From a virus: a DNA stretch of 31,771 bases. The position numbers were made by a program, and so were the translations under genes. Location of the stretch: the IMG/VR virus record IMGVR_UViG_3300022743_000288, positions 1-31,771 of that record. One strand, given 5' to 3'. The notes beneath the pieces are model-generated. The model made no database searches. It was not told the DNA's origin and saw nothing but the letters and a program-made list of their open reading frames with translations. Numbering within the stretch: position 1 is the first letter of the stretch; the number at the start of each line of letters is the position of its first letter. Below, one piece after another: positions 7,903-13,138 of this stretch.

Positions 7903-8213
7903 CAGATGGTCCTTTCGTCTCTGGTCGTTGGCATCGGGCTGGCGTCGGGCTGCTGCGGCAGTGGCGGTGCCGGCGACATCTGCACGGGGGGCACAGCTGG
8001 CTCGAAGTAGTCCTCGGGCTCTCCGCCACCGCAGCCAGCGCAGCAGGCCGCCAGCAGGGCCGCAGCAGCGGCCAGCAGCAGGGAGCGCAGCAGGCTTCGG
8101 CTGGTTAGGGGCGCGTCGGACTCGACGATTGCGGCCTCATAGCCGATGGCGTGCCCGTAGCTGTCGGGTGCGCGCTTGGCACTGCGCAGCGCCTGTAGGG
8201 CGCCGCGGATCAC
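7902..8213 (-). CDS. Small predicted lipoprotein or membrane protein in the recombination operon
   Basis: A 103-residue protein with a GTG start at 8213 that overlaps the upstream stop as GTGA; AGAGGTG lies 5 bases upstream. Residues 1-40 are polar. Residues 41-56 form one hydrophobic stretch (LLRSLLLAAAAALLAA), ending in a lipobox-like LAAC at 54-57 and a Cys/Gly cluster. The remainder is Pro-rich with acidic patches (EPEDYFEPAVPP). Either a lipoprotein with a long N-region or a single-span membrane protein. Its place between a small unknown and the exonuclease is odd for a membrane protein. No function assigned; it is not in a lysis context, so a spanin is unlikely. Confidence 0.65.
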   Translation of the reverse strand: MIRGALQALRSAKRAPDSYGHAIGYEAAIVESDAPLTSRSLLRSLLLAAAAALLAACCAGCGGGEPEDYFEPAVPPVQMSPAPPLPQQPDASPMPTTRDERTI

Positions 8214-8683
8214 GGGGTCACCTCTGCGATCTGGGCATCGAGGCCGAGCTGGGCGACATGCGCCGTCTGGGCATTCATCTGGTCGGCAACCAGCTTGCGG
8301 ATGAGCCCGTGCGATCCCTCGCACAGCCAGTGCTGGATGTTCTGGTTGCAGGACCATGCGGCGACCAGCTCGATGTCGTGTGCCTGCAGGTTCACCGGAT
8401 CCGTGTCTTCGTCGTCGAACACCCGGAAGTCGATCACCAGTTCGAGTTTGGTGTTGGTGATCTTCTCGACCAGCGTCACCGCGGTCTGGATGGTGTCAGG
8501 CTCCGACTCGATGCCGGCGAAGGCATGTCGTTCAAGCGCTGTGGCGCGGTACGCTGATGATCGCGCTGCATTGCGAAGCATCACCTCGCGCAGCTCTGCG
8601 CGCTTCTTCGGTTCGCGGCACTTGGCGCTGAACCGGTCGATGTACGCAAGCCGACTCTCGACCTGCTCCTGTGTGATCTGCAT
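8210..8683 (-). CDS. Unknown phage protein, first gene of the leftward operon
   Basis: A 157-residue soluble protein. The N-terminal third is helical and charged (EQVESRLAYIDRFSAKC, KKRAELREVMLRNAA); the middle has LELVIDFRVFDDEDTDPV; the C-terminal part has two Cys (SCNQNIQHWLCEG). No family recognised. The start at 8683 is chosen because GGTGAAGAG lies directly upstream, and about 32 bases separate it from the expected transcription start of the promoter at 8750-8722. As the first gene under that promoter it would be expressed first after loss of repression, the place where lambda-like phages carry N or small host-takeover proteins. It has no arginine-rich N-terminus like lambda N. Confidence 0.75.
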   Translation of the reverse strand: MQITQEQVESRLAYIDRFSAKCREPKKRAELREVMLRNAARSSAYRATALERHAFAGIESEPDTIQTAVTLVEKITNTKLELVIDFRVFDDEDTDPVNLQAHDIELVAAWSCNQNIQHWLCEGSHGLIRKLVADQMNAQTAHVAQLGLDAQIAEVTP

Positions 8684-8721
8684 CTCTTCACCCCTTGCGG
8701 CACCGTGCCGCGTTGGGATGA

Positions 8722-8750
8722 ATACTAGGCGCACCTAGCATGAACGTCAA
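8722..8750 (-). promoter_or_regulatory. Leftward early promoter (PL-like)
   Basis: On the minus strand TTGACG (8750-8745) and TAGTAT (8727-8722) are separated by exactly 17 bases, an excellent sigma70-type promoter reading into the recombination operon. The expected start is near 8715. The -10 begins with the last TA of operator 8726-8737, so a bound repressor would cover it. Confidence 0.8.
8725..8738. promoter_or_regulatory. Operator OL1 (CTAGGCGCACCTAG)
   Basis: Inverted repeat CTAGG-CGCA-CCTAG, 12-bp core 8726-8737, fitting TAGGYNNRCCTA. It lies in the spacer and the -10 of the leftward promoter. The same core occurs beside the repressor and Cro-like genes, so both proteins are the likely ligands. 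Confidence 0.8.
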
Positions 8751-8762
8751 TAGGTGTGCCTA
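8751..8762. promoter_or_regulatory. Operator OL2 (TAGGTGTGCCTA)
   Basis: Second copy of the TAGGYNNRCCTA core, 25 bp centre to centre from OL1 and directly upstream of the -35 of the leftward promoter. Confidence 0.78.
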
Positions 8763-8771
8763 GTGATTTTG

Positions 8772-8783
8772 TAGTCATGCCTA
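8772..8783. promoter_or_regulatory. Possible operator OL3 (TAGTCATGCCTA)
   Basis: Third copy with one mismatch in the left half-site (TAGT for TAGG), 21 bp from OL2. The three-site spacing resembles lambda OL. Less certain than the other two. Confidence 0.5.
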
Positions 8784-8880
8784 GCAATGGCCGCGCTGGA
8801 CTTCGACTCGCCTGGCCCCCTTTGGGGTGATGGCGCCCTGTAGCCGGCGCTGCTCAAATTCAGTGCAGGAGGTTGGCGCA

Positions 8881-9084
8881 ATGACCGTGATTCAGGATCT
8901 GCAGGCGGTGCTGATCGAGGCGCTGCTGCGCGAGGTGACGCCGGAGCAGGCGGGCAGGGTGCTCGACCGACTGGTGCGCGTGGTGGACGGGCCGGCGTTC
9001 GTGGTTGGCGACGATGAGGATGAGGCTGCTGCGGCCTGGCTGTCGGAGATGATGACGCGGTTGCGGATTGCAGTTCGGGCATGA
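8881..9084 (+). CDS. Small 67-residue protein between PL-like promoter and the lysogeny module
   Basis: ATG 8881 is preceded by a strong AGGAGG site (8869-8874). The product, 67 residues, starts MTVIQDLQAVLIEALLREV and is helical and acidic (DDEDEAAAAWLSEMM). No family recognised. It is the only plus-strand gene in a minus-strand stretch from 1088 to 11436. Its stop touches the A-run of the terminator at 9088-9106. It may be divergently transcribed from the OL region, though I see no good plus-strand promoter there. Possible roles (a small antirepressor or host-interaction protein) are guesses. Confidence 0.65.
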   Translation: MTVIQDLQAVLIEALLREVTPEQAGRVLDRLVRVVDGPAFVVGDDEDEAAAAWLSEMMTRLRIAVRA

Positions 9085-9087
9085 AAA

Positions 9088-9106
9088 AGCCCGCTCTTTG
9101 CGGGCT
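9088..9106 (-). terminator. Rho-independent terminator of the repressor/DUF6932 unit
   Basis: Perfect 7-bp stem AGCCCGC/GCGGGCT with a 5-base loop. Read on the minus strand it is followed by TTTTT, so it ends leftward transcripts, 24 bases after the stop of the 334-residue gene. On the plus strand the following tract is poor in T, so it is weaker for the 8881-9084 gene. Confidence 0.85.
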
Positions 9107-9129
9107 GTTCGTGACGGAGTTGGCGGTGG

Positions 9130-10134
9130 TCAATCCTGTAGGTTGGCCTGCACCTGGAACGGCTCAATGTGGTCAACCTGCATGATCCTGGGGCGCCCTG
9201 TAGCGTCAGCCTCGTAGCGACCCCGAACCACCACCCCGGCACCCAGCAGCTTCCGGGCCATCTCGACGTGCAGCGCGTCCACGGCGCACCGCAGCGTCCC
9301 GACCCCGGGAACGTTGCGCAACTGGAATCGGCGGGCATCCAAGTCGACCTCGCGCACCTCACCGACGAATACTCCATCCTGTGGCGCCATCATCATCGGT
9401 GTGCGCCGCGTGGCATCGCGCAGCACAACCCGTTCGCGCTGACCCAGCACGCCGCTGATGCGCCCCATGCCGCCATTTCCAGGGGACGAGATGTCCACGG
9501 TGTGGATGCCCTTGTGCCCGGTTGGCGCCATCTCGCAGGCGGCCACCATCGCTGCATCGCGCAGCGCGGGGTCCGGCAGCGCATCGAAGATCTCGCGCCG
9601 CACGTCGGTGTCCGAGACGAACTGCGGCACCATCGGCAGGCTGTGCATGGCGCCACGTACCAGCAGCATCGCTGCCCCTCCGTCATCCAGCCCCAGCGCA
9701 CCAGGCTCTGCATCCGCAATCGAGAACCCCAGGTACAGGCTGCCCGGCGCCATGCCAGTCAGGCGCAGATCCAGTTCACGACTGGCTGCTTTGGCATCGT
9801 CCTGCGCCATCGGGAGCACAGCCTGCACCAGAGTGCGCAGGCGCTTCTCCATGCGTGAGCACAGCCAGTTCACCGTGCTGAGGCTGGGGCTGTGCTCGCG
9901 GGCGCCTGGGCCTTCAGCGTGAACGACCAAGTCTGACCCATCCAGGATGACGGCGAGCGGGAAATCTTCCGAATAGAGGCGGTCGAGCAAATCGAAATAG
10001 GGGCTACCGTCCGCCAGCAGCAGGGCGGGGTCCATCTGCCCTGTCGTGCGCAGCAGCGTCTGAGCCGCCTGTATCTGACTGTGGACCAGGTGCGCACGGC
10101 GGTGGGTCTGCCATTGCCATGACTTGTTCACCAT
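9130..10134 (-). CDS. Unknown 334-residue protein, partner of the DUF6932 protein
   Basis: No family recognised. The protein is soluble and has no signal peptide. Residues 1-110 are mixed helical with SPYFDLLDRLYSEDFPLAVI. Residues 130-200 contain SLYLGFSIADAEPGA and a Met/Val-rich stretch. The last 80 residues (about 252-330) look like a compact beta-barrel: GVFVGEVREVDLDARRFQLR, a hydrophobic centre with LLGAGVVVRGRYEAD, then GRPRIMQVDHIEP. ATG 10134 overlaps the DUF6932 stop by 7 bases (ATGGTGA), so the two are translationally coupled. Downstream is a strong terminator. It sits in the lysogeny transcription unit behind the repressor, which suggests a lysogenic-conversion role such as superinfection exclusion or a toxin/antitoxin partnership (inference). 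Confidence 0.8.
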   Translation of the reverse strand: MVNKSWQWQTHRRAHLVHSQIQAAQTLLRTTGQMDPALLLADGSPYFDLLDRLYSEDFPLAVILDGSDLVVHAEGPGAREHSPSLSTVNWLCSRMEKRLRTLVQAVLPMAQDDAKAASRELDLRLTGMAPGSLYLGFSIADAEPGALGLDDGGAAMLLVRGAMHSLPMVPQFVSDTDVRREIFDALPDPALRDAAMVAACEMAPTGHKGIHTVDISSPGNGGMGRISGVLGQRERVVLRDATRRTPMMMAPQDGVFVGEVREVDLDARRFQLRNVPGVGTLRCAVDALHVEMARKLLGAGVVVRGRYEADATGRPRIMQVDHIEPFQVQANLQD

Positions 10135-10583
10135 GTGTCGATCCTCAGAATGCCCTTGGCGTCCTTCTCCTGCAGGTTCTTGGCCTGCGCCGTCTTGGGT
10201 CCGACGTACTGGAAGAAGAGCGTGAAGTCACTATTGTCGGACAAGGTCGGATACCAGTCGATGGCGAGCAGTGATTTCAGCGGGTGGTGTCGCCGGGTGT
10301 AGAACACGACGGCCAAGCCGGCCGTCGTGTCCGGCTGGCCTCGCACGTCGAGCGTCACCTCCACGTCGCCGGGATGCTCCTTGTCGGTGGTGAAGCTTCC
10401 GTCGATGTGCAGAGCGCCACGCAGACCAGCCACCCGCATCTCGTCCAGGCACGACAGCAGGCAGTTCCACCGTGCCCGGCGCGTTGCGTTGTGACTTCCG
10501 AAGGCGGCCTCGGCCTCACGGAGAGAGCAGGCATGGACGCCGGGCGGTAGCAATCCTGTGTCAAGGTTCAGTGGTGGAATCAT
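10128..10583 (-). CDS. DUF6932-like, nucleotidyltransferase-fold protein
   Basis: A 151-residue protein that opens MIPPLNLDTGLLPPGVHACS, the typical start of DUF6932 proteins. It carries a minimal nucleotidyltransferase signature: GS at 62-63, then D73-V-E75 (IDGSFTTDKEHPGDVEVTL), and a third acidic residue, D109, in LAIDWYP. Families with this fold include TA-system and defence nucleotidyltransferases, but no substrate can be inferred. ATG 10583 has a G-rich SD (AGGGGGTG) 8 bases upstream. It overlaps the upstream 38-codon ORF by 23 bases and the downstream gene by 7, forming a compact cassette. The family name is from memory of the N-terminal pattern and the motif. Confidence 0.75.
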   Translation of the reverse strand: MIPPLNLDTGLLPPGVHACSLREAEAAFGSHNATRRARWNCLLSCLDEMRVAGLRGALHIDGSFTTDKEHPGDVEVTLDVRGQPDTTAGLAVVFYTRRHHPLKSLLAIDWYPTLSDNSDFTLFFQYVGPKTAQAKNLQEKDAKGILRIDTW

Positions 10584-10677
10584 CTTCGCTGCACCCCCTG
10601 AGCAGCAGTTCTATTGCTTGTGCAATTCGCGCCCCGTCTGCGGGGTATTTTGCGTAGCGCAGCGGCAACTGCGCCAT
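10561..10677 (-). CDS. Possible 38-residue protein at the head of the DUF6932 cassette
   Basis: An ORF from ATG 10677 giving MAQLPLRYAKYPADGARIAQ and then AIELLLRGCSEDDSTTEP. The composition is protein-like, unlike the Arg/Ser/Pro-rich alternative frames. It overlaps the DUF6932 start by 23 bases. In-frame codons continue upstream to a possible TTG at 10713 (QLLDRTNPKTRDT). The SD is weak, so the start is uncertain. It could be a small antitoxin-like partner or a leader peptide. It fills most of the 193 bases between the repressor stop and the DUF6932 start. Confidence 0.4.
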   Translation of the reverse strand: MAQLPLRYAKYPADGARIAQAIELLLRGCSEDDSTTEP

Positions 10678-10776
10678 CGTGTCTCTGGTCTTCGGGTTCG
10701 TCCGGTCCAGCAACTGCGGCTTAATGGTGGACTGGGCTGTGCCATCGCTTCAGTCCACATCCGCATCACTTGGCGA

Positions 10777-11436
10777 TCACCGCCGACTCTTCCGCCCCAC
10801 AACGCCACCGGCGATGTAGACCGCGACCACGACCGCGCCTGACTGCGACGTGATTGCCTGGTGCTTGCCGGCCTTGTTGACCGGTGCCGCGACCCAGCCC
10901 TCGGCCCCGAGGGCGATGAACTCGCGCAGGTGGTGCTGGTCATCGGCTGCACGCACAAGCACCCAGTCTCCAGTCACGGCTGACGCCGCAAGGTCGCGCT
11001 GCAGCTCGACGTAGTCGCCCTGCCGCAGGTCTGGCGCCAAAGAGTCGTCACGCAAGGTCAGCCTGAACACGTTCGGTAGGTCATGCATGTGAAGTTCCTC
11101 CCATGCAACCATCTTCGGTACTGGCTGTACATCCAGTGTGTGAATATTCACAGGTACGCCGGCTTCAGGGGGCTTGCCGACCGGGATTGAGCGATCCGGA
11201 AAAGTGGCGCCGTTTCCGGATCTCCAGCGCGGACTCCCCACGCCGGTTGCCAGCCAATTCTGGTCACACCCGAGAAGCTGCGCGGCCCTCATGGCCGGCT
11301 CCGACTTGATGCTCTTCGTCTTCCCTGTCACCCATGCGGCAACTGATGGTGTTTTCACATGGCAGGCGCGCGCAAGGTCTGCCTGCGTGATTCCTGGGTT
11401 CCTAGCCATTGCCTCGGCTATTCGGTCTTTGAGCAT
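10777..11436 (-). CDS. CI-like prophage repressor (HTH + S24 peptidase-like)
   Basis: A 219-residue repressor. An HTH lies at about 15-38 (ITQADLARACHVKTPSVAAWVTG); the S24/LexA-like C-terminal domain covers about 95-210. An Ala-Gly pair at 92-93 (PEAGVPV) fits the autocleavage site and S132 in DDSLAPDLRQGDYVEL fits the nucleophile. Two departures from the family: the usual GDSM is DDSL, and the position of the catalytic lysine appears to be R171 (HHLREFI). It would bind the TAGGYNNRCCTA operators on both sides and hold lysogeny. ATG 11436 abuts operator 11437-11448 with no SD, so the transcript may be leaderless, as for lambda cI. The downstream DUF6932 cassette probably shares its transcript. 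Confidence 0.9.
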   Translation of the reverse strand: MLKDRIAEAMARNPGITQADLARACHVKTPSVAAWVTGKTKSIKSEPAMRAAQLLGCDQNWLATGVGSPRWRSGNGATFPDRSIPVGKPPEAGVPVNIHTLDVQPVPKMVAWEELHMHDLPNVFRLTLRDDSLAPDLRQGDYVELQRDLAASAVTGDWVLVRAADDQHHLREFIALGAEGWVAAPVNKAGKHQAITSQSGAVVVAVYIAGGVVGRKSRR

Positions 11437-11448
11437 TAGGTAAGCCTA
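11437..11448. promoter_or_regulatory. Operator OR3-like (TAGGTAAGCCTA)
   Basis: Copy of the operator core directly in front of the repressor start codon. On the minus strand its TAGGCT could be the -10 of the repressor's own promoter, so occupancy would switch the repressor off. Confidence 0.7.
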
Positions 11449-11461
11449 CACGTTTCTTTGC

Positions 11462-11473
11462 TAGTTTCCGCTT
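11462..11473. promoter_or_regulatory. Possible degenerate operator OR2-like
   Basis: TAGTTTCCGCTT keeps only part of the core (TAG in the left half, weak right half). It is listed because it lies 25 bp from one clear site and 23 bp from the other, where a middle operator would be expected. Confidence 0.25.
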
Positions 11474-11500
11474 GCGAAAATTGCTAGGTACACCTAGCAT
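11472..11500 (+). promoter_or_regulatory. Rightward early promoter (PR-like)
   Basis: TTGCGA (11472-11477) and TAGCAT (11495-11500) with a 17-base spacer. As at the leftward promoter, the -10 starts with the final TA of the operator lying in the spacer. The predicted start falls at about 11507, the A of the Cro-like ATG. Confidence 0.75.
11485..11496. promoter_or_regulatory. Operator OR1-like (TAGGTACACCTA)
   Basis: Core of the palindrome GCTAGGTACACCTAGC (11483-11498), inside the spacer and touching the -10 of the rightward promoter. Best match of the set to TAGGYNNRCCTA. Confidence 0.8.
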
Positions 11501-11506
11501 TGAGGC

Positions 11507-11836
11507 ATGAGCACAAACCTGATCGACCAACTCGGCGGACCGACCGCTGTATCGAGGATGACGGGGCGGCGCGTACCGACAGTCATTCAGTGGCGCGAAT
11601 GCGGAGTTCCCGCGATGTGCGCCCCATTCATCGAGAGAGCCACCGGCGGCAGGCATCTCGTCGAGGCCATGTGCCCGAAATCGCCATGGTTGCGCGTGCC
11701 AGATCCAAAGTGGCCTCATCCGCTTGGCCGGCCGGTAATTGACCCGACCGCCGCTTCGATCCCCTCGTCATCGGCCGGCACGCCCAGTACCTCAGTTCAG
11801 CCCATCGTGCAGACCGCACAGAGGGAAGCGGCATGA
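11507..11836 (+). CDS. Cro/YdaS-like DNA-binding protein
   Basis: A 109-residue protein with an N-terminal Cro-type HTH at about 6-40 (LIDQLGGPTAVSRMTGRRVPTV, IQWRECGVP) and a Pro/Ser-rich C-terminal tail. It is divergent from the repressor, with three operator-like sites between them, the classic Cro position. The start at 11507 coincides with the expected transcription start of the 11472-11500 promoter, so the message may be leaderless; only GAGG immediately precedes the ATG. It should repress the repressor gene and both early promoters during lytic growth. The stop overlaps the next ATG (ATGA). Confidence 0.85.
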   Translation: MSTNLIDQLGGPTAVSRMTGRRVPTVIQWRECGVPAMCAPFIERATGGRHLVEAMCPKSPWLRVPDPKWPHPLGRPVIDPTAASIPSSSAGTPSTSVQPIVQTAQREAA

Positions 11837-12012
11837 ACACCAGCGACAAGCAAACCCGCGAGGACGAAGCCCTGCGCGTGCTGATCGATGCAATTCGACA
11901 GGCGCAAGCCATTGCGCCCGCCTCGGCTGGCAGCTTGTGCGTCAGCGCCTACATCGCCGTCTACGGCTTGGCCGGCGTGTCGATGATCTCCAGAGCCCTG
12001 GAAAGCTCCTGA
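11833..12012 (+). CDS. Small 59-residue protein after Cro-like gene
   Basis: ATG 11833 overlaps the Cro-like stop as ATGA. The product begins MNTSDKQTREDEALRVLIDA and has a helical N-terminal half, then a Cys-containing hydrophobic segment (SLCVSAYIAVYGLAGVSMI). Family unknown; possibly a CII-like or membrane-associated small factor, but there is no diagnostic motif. Its last 52 bases overlap the convergent gene at 11961-12149. Confidence 0.6.
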   Translation: MNTSDKQTREDEALRVLIDAIRQAQAIAPASAGSLCVSAYIAVYGLAGVSMISRALESS

Positions 12013-12149
12013 GCGATGGCAAGCGTCACCGTCAGCGAGTCCGCGGCCGGGTCTACCGCCAGTCGGGCGGTCAGTGCCGGCCCGTTCCTTTCTTGCGCAG
12101 CAATCTGCACTGCGAGCTTGAGCAACTCGACTTTGGTCGATTCGTTCAT
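11961..12149 (-). CDS. Small 62-residue protein, antisense inside the rightward operon
   Basis: ATG 12149 has GGGG 6 bases upstream. The product is protein-like, MNESTKVELLKLAVQIAAQE, ending LEIIDTPAKP, with helical amphipathic character. It lies opposite the 3' end of the 59-residue gene and the gap up to 12169, which otherwise has no plus-strand gene. No family recognised. It is either a real small lysogeny-phase gene or a chance frame; the SD and sensible composition favour a real gene. Confidence 0.55.
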   Translation of the reverse strand: MNESTKVELLKLAVQIAAQERNGPALTARLAVDPAADSLTVTLAIAQELSRALEIIDTPAKP

Positions 12150-12168
12150 GGGTGCCCCTTTCGTGAGC

Positions 12169-12345
12169 ATGGGTGTTGAGGGACTTCCATTTTCCTCACA
12201 TCAGGGGCGCCCACCCACCGCCGAGGAGCGCGAGGTGACATTCGTCATGCGCGAGCTTGGCCTCGACCACGTGACCGCCGTCCGCCACGTCCGCCAGCGC
12301 GTCGCACTCGTGCTCCAGGCCAGTCAGTCTCGGAGGCCGACGTGA
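12169..12345 (+). CDS. Small 58-residue protein
   Basis: ATG 12169; the product is MGVEGLPFSSHQGRPPTAEE, then REVTFVMRELGLDHVTAVRHVRQRVALVLQ (two helices) and a short tail. The SD is unclear (GTGAGC region). Its stop overlaps the next GTG start as GTGA. Family unknown; the helical Arg/Val-rich half might bind nucleic acid. First gene of an unbroken chain of coupled genes reaching 18745. Confidence 0.6.
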   Translation: MGVEGLPFSSHQGRPPTAEEREVTFVMRELGLDHVTAVRHVRQRVALVLQASQSRRPT

Positions 12346-12581
12346 TCCGCGCCCTGAAATCCGCCATCGCGCACATCTGCTGCGCTGCGCTCCTGACCTG
12401 CGTCCGTGGCTACTGCCACGTTCGGCTCGCGTACTACCGAATCGTCATCGAGCACCTCGGGCGCCACCGGCCGACACACCCCGACCTGACCGCGCTGCAC
12501 GCCCACGCCATGGCGCTGGACGACTACCTGCGCGCCGACTACCCGCTCAACACCATCACCACCGGAGATCGCCGTGCGTGA
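12342..12581 (+). CDS. Small 79-residue protein
   Basis: GTG start at 12342 with GGAGG 5 bases upstream and GTGA overlap with the previous stop. The sequence MIRALKSAIAHICCAALLTC has a moderately hydrophobic N-terminus, then a His-rich section (LGRHRPTHPDLTALHAHAMAL). It resembles the small His-rich proteins common in betaproteobacterial prophage early regions, but no function is known. Confidence 0.65.
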   Translation: MIRALKSAIAHICCAALLTCVRGYCHVRLAYYRIVIEHLGRHRPTHPDLTALHAHAMALDDYLRADYPLNTITTGDRRA

Positions 12582-12696
12582 CCGCATCCTCAACACCCTG
12601 CTGCACCACCTGTGCCCCACGCTGGCCGGGCAGCTCAAGCGCGAAGCCCTGCGGCGCAAGTGCGCTCACCTCGTCATTCAGGACCGAGCCGCATGA
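12574..12696 (+). CDS. Small 40-residue basic protein
   Basis: GTG at 12574 with GGAG 6 bases upstream (accGGAGatcgccGTG). The product begins MRDRILNTLLHHLCPTLAGQ and ends in a basic helix (LKREALRRKCAHLVIQ). It overlaps the previous gene by 8 bases and the next as ATGA. The nearby GTG at 12578 opens an out-of-frame shadow and was rejected. Family unknown. Confidence 0.6.
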   Translation: MRDRILNTLLHHLCPTLAGQLKREALRRKCAHLVIQDRAA

Positions 12697-12929
12697 GTCG
12701 CCGCCTCAACAACCGCCAGCGCGAGATCCTGCTTGCCGTTGCCGCAGGCGCAGAAATTCAGGCCCTGCTGGTAGACCTGCAGCTTCTGGAGTCGCGCCAG
12801 CTCGTCGGACGCAGCTTCTGGGCACCGAGCGGCCAGCAGCATGCCTCCGGCGCCGCCATGGGCTGGGTAACCGCCAAGGCCGCCAGTGCAGGTCAGAAGC
12901 TCGCCAGCCGCGGGAGGACCGTGCAGTGA
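12693..12929 (+). CDS. Small 78-residue protein
   Basis: ATG 12693 in an ATGA overlap. MSRRLNNRQREILLAVAAGA, then EIQALLVDLQLLESRQLVGRS, gives two helices that could be a winged-helix-like start. The C-terminal half is small-residue rich. Its end overlaps the next GTG (GTGA). No family recognised. Confidence 0.6.
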   Translation: MSRRLNNRQREILLAVAAGAEIQALLVDLQLLESRQLVGRSFWAPSGQQHASGAAMGWVTAKAASAGQKLASRGRTVQ

Positions 12930-13138
12930 GCGGCCAGCACCACGACAACGAACACCGCCAGGCCCGCATGACCACTGGCCAGCAGTACACCAGCCGCCCA
13001 GCCGACACCGGCCTGTGCGGAACGATGTCCCGCATCCGCTGCGGCGCGATCCGCCCGCTGTCGGCGCTCGTCACCGACACGCGCATCCGCCATCAGCGGC
13101 GCTGTGCCGGCGGCTGCAGCTCAGGAGCCACGACATGA
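12926..13138 (+). CDS. Small 70-residue Cys/Arg-rich protein
   Basis: GTG at 12926, GTGA overlap, with GGGAGG about 8 bases upstream. The product starts MSGQHHDNEHRQARMTTGQQ and has five Cys, two of them in CAGGC near the end, plus many Arg. A zinc-binding role is possible but no standard spacing is seen. Its stop overlaps the replication gene start (ATGA). Support comes from the SD and coupling rather than from homology. Confidence 0.5.
   Translation: MSGQHHDNEHRQARMTTGQQYTSRPADTGLCGTMSRIRCGAIRPLSALVTDTRIRHQRRCAGGCSSGATT

Noticed and set aside
8817-8880. A sigma70 promoter for the 8881-9084 gene
   Set aside because: No -35/-10 pair with 16-18 base spacing was found on the plus strand, so none is annotated.
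9169-9922. Plus-strand frames opposite the 334-residue gene
   Set aside because: Low-complexity Pro/Arg/His-rich products without SD; shadows.
10632-10651. CCCCG-TCTG-CGGGG followed by TATTTT on the plus strand, terminator-like
   Set aside because: All supported genes here are on the minus strand and the stem lies inside the possible 38-codon ORF. It might stop antisense transcripts, but there is no plus-strand gene for it to end.
12578-12925. Frame continuing upstream of the 70-residue gene from GTG 12578
   Set aside because: The upstream part is Arg/Ala/Ser/Pro-rich and overlaps two better-supported coupled genes; the GTG at 12926 with GGGAGG is the better start.
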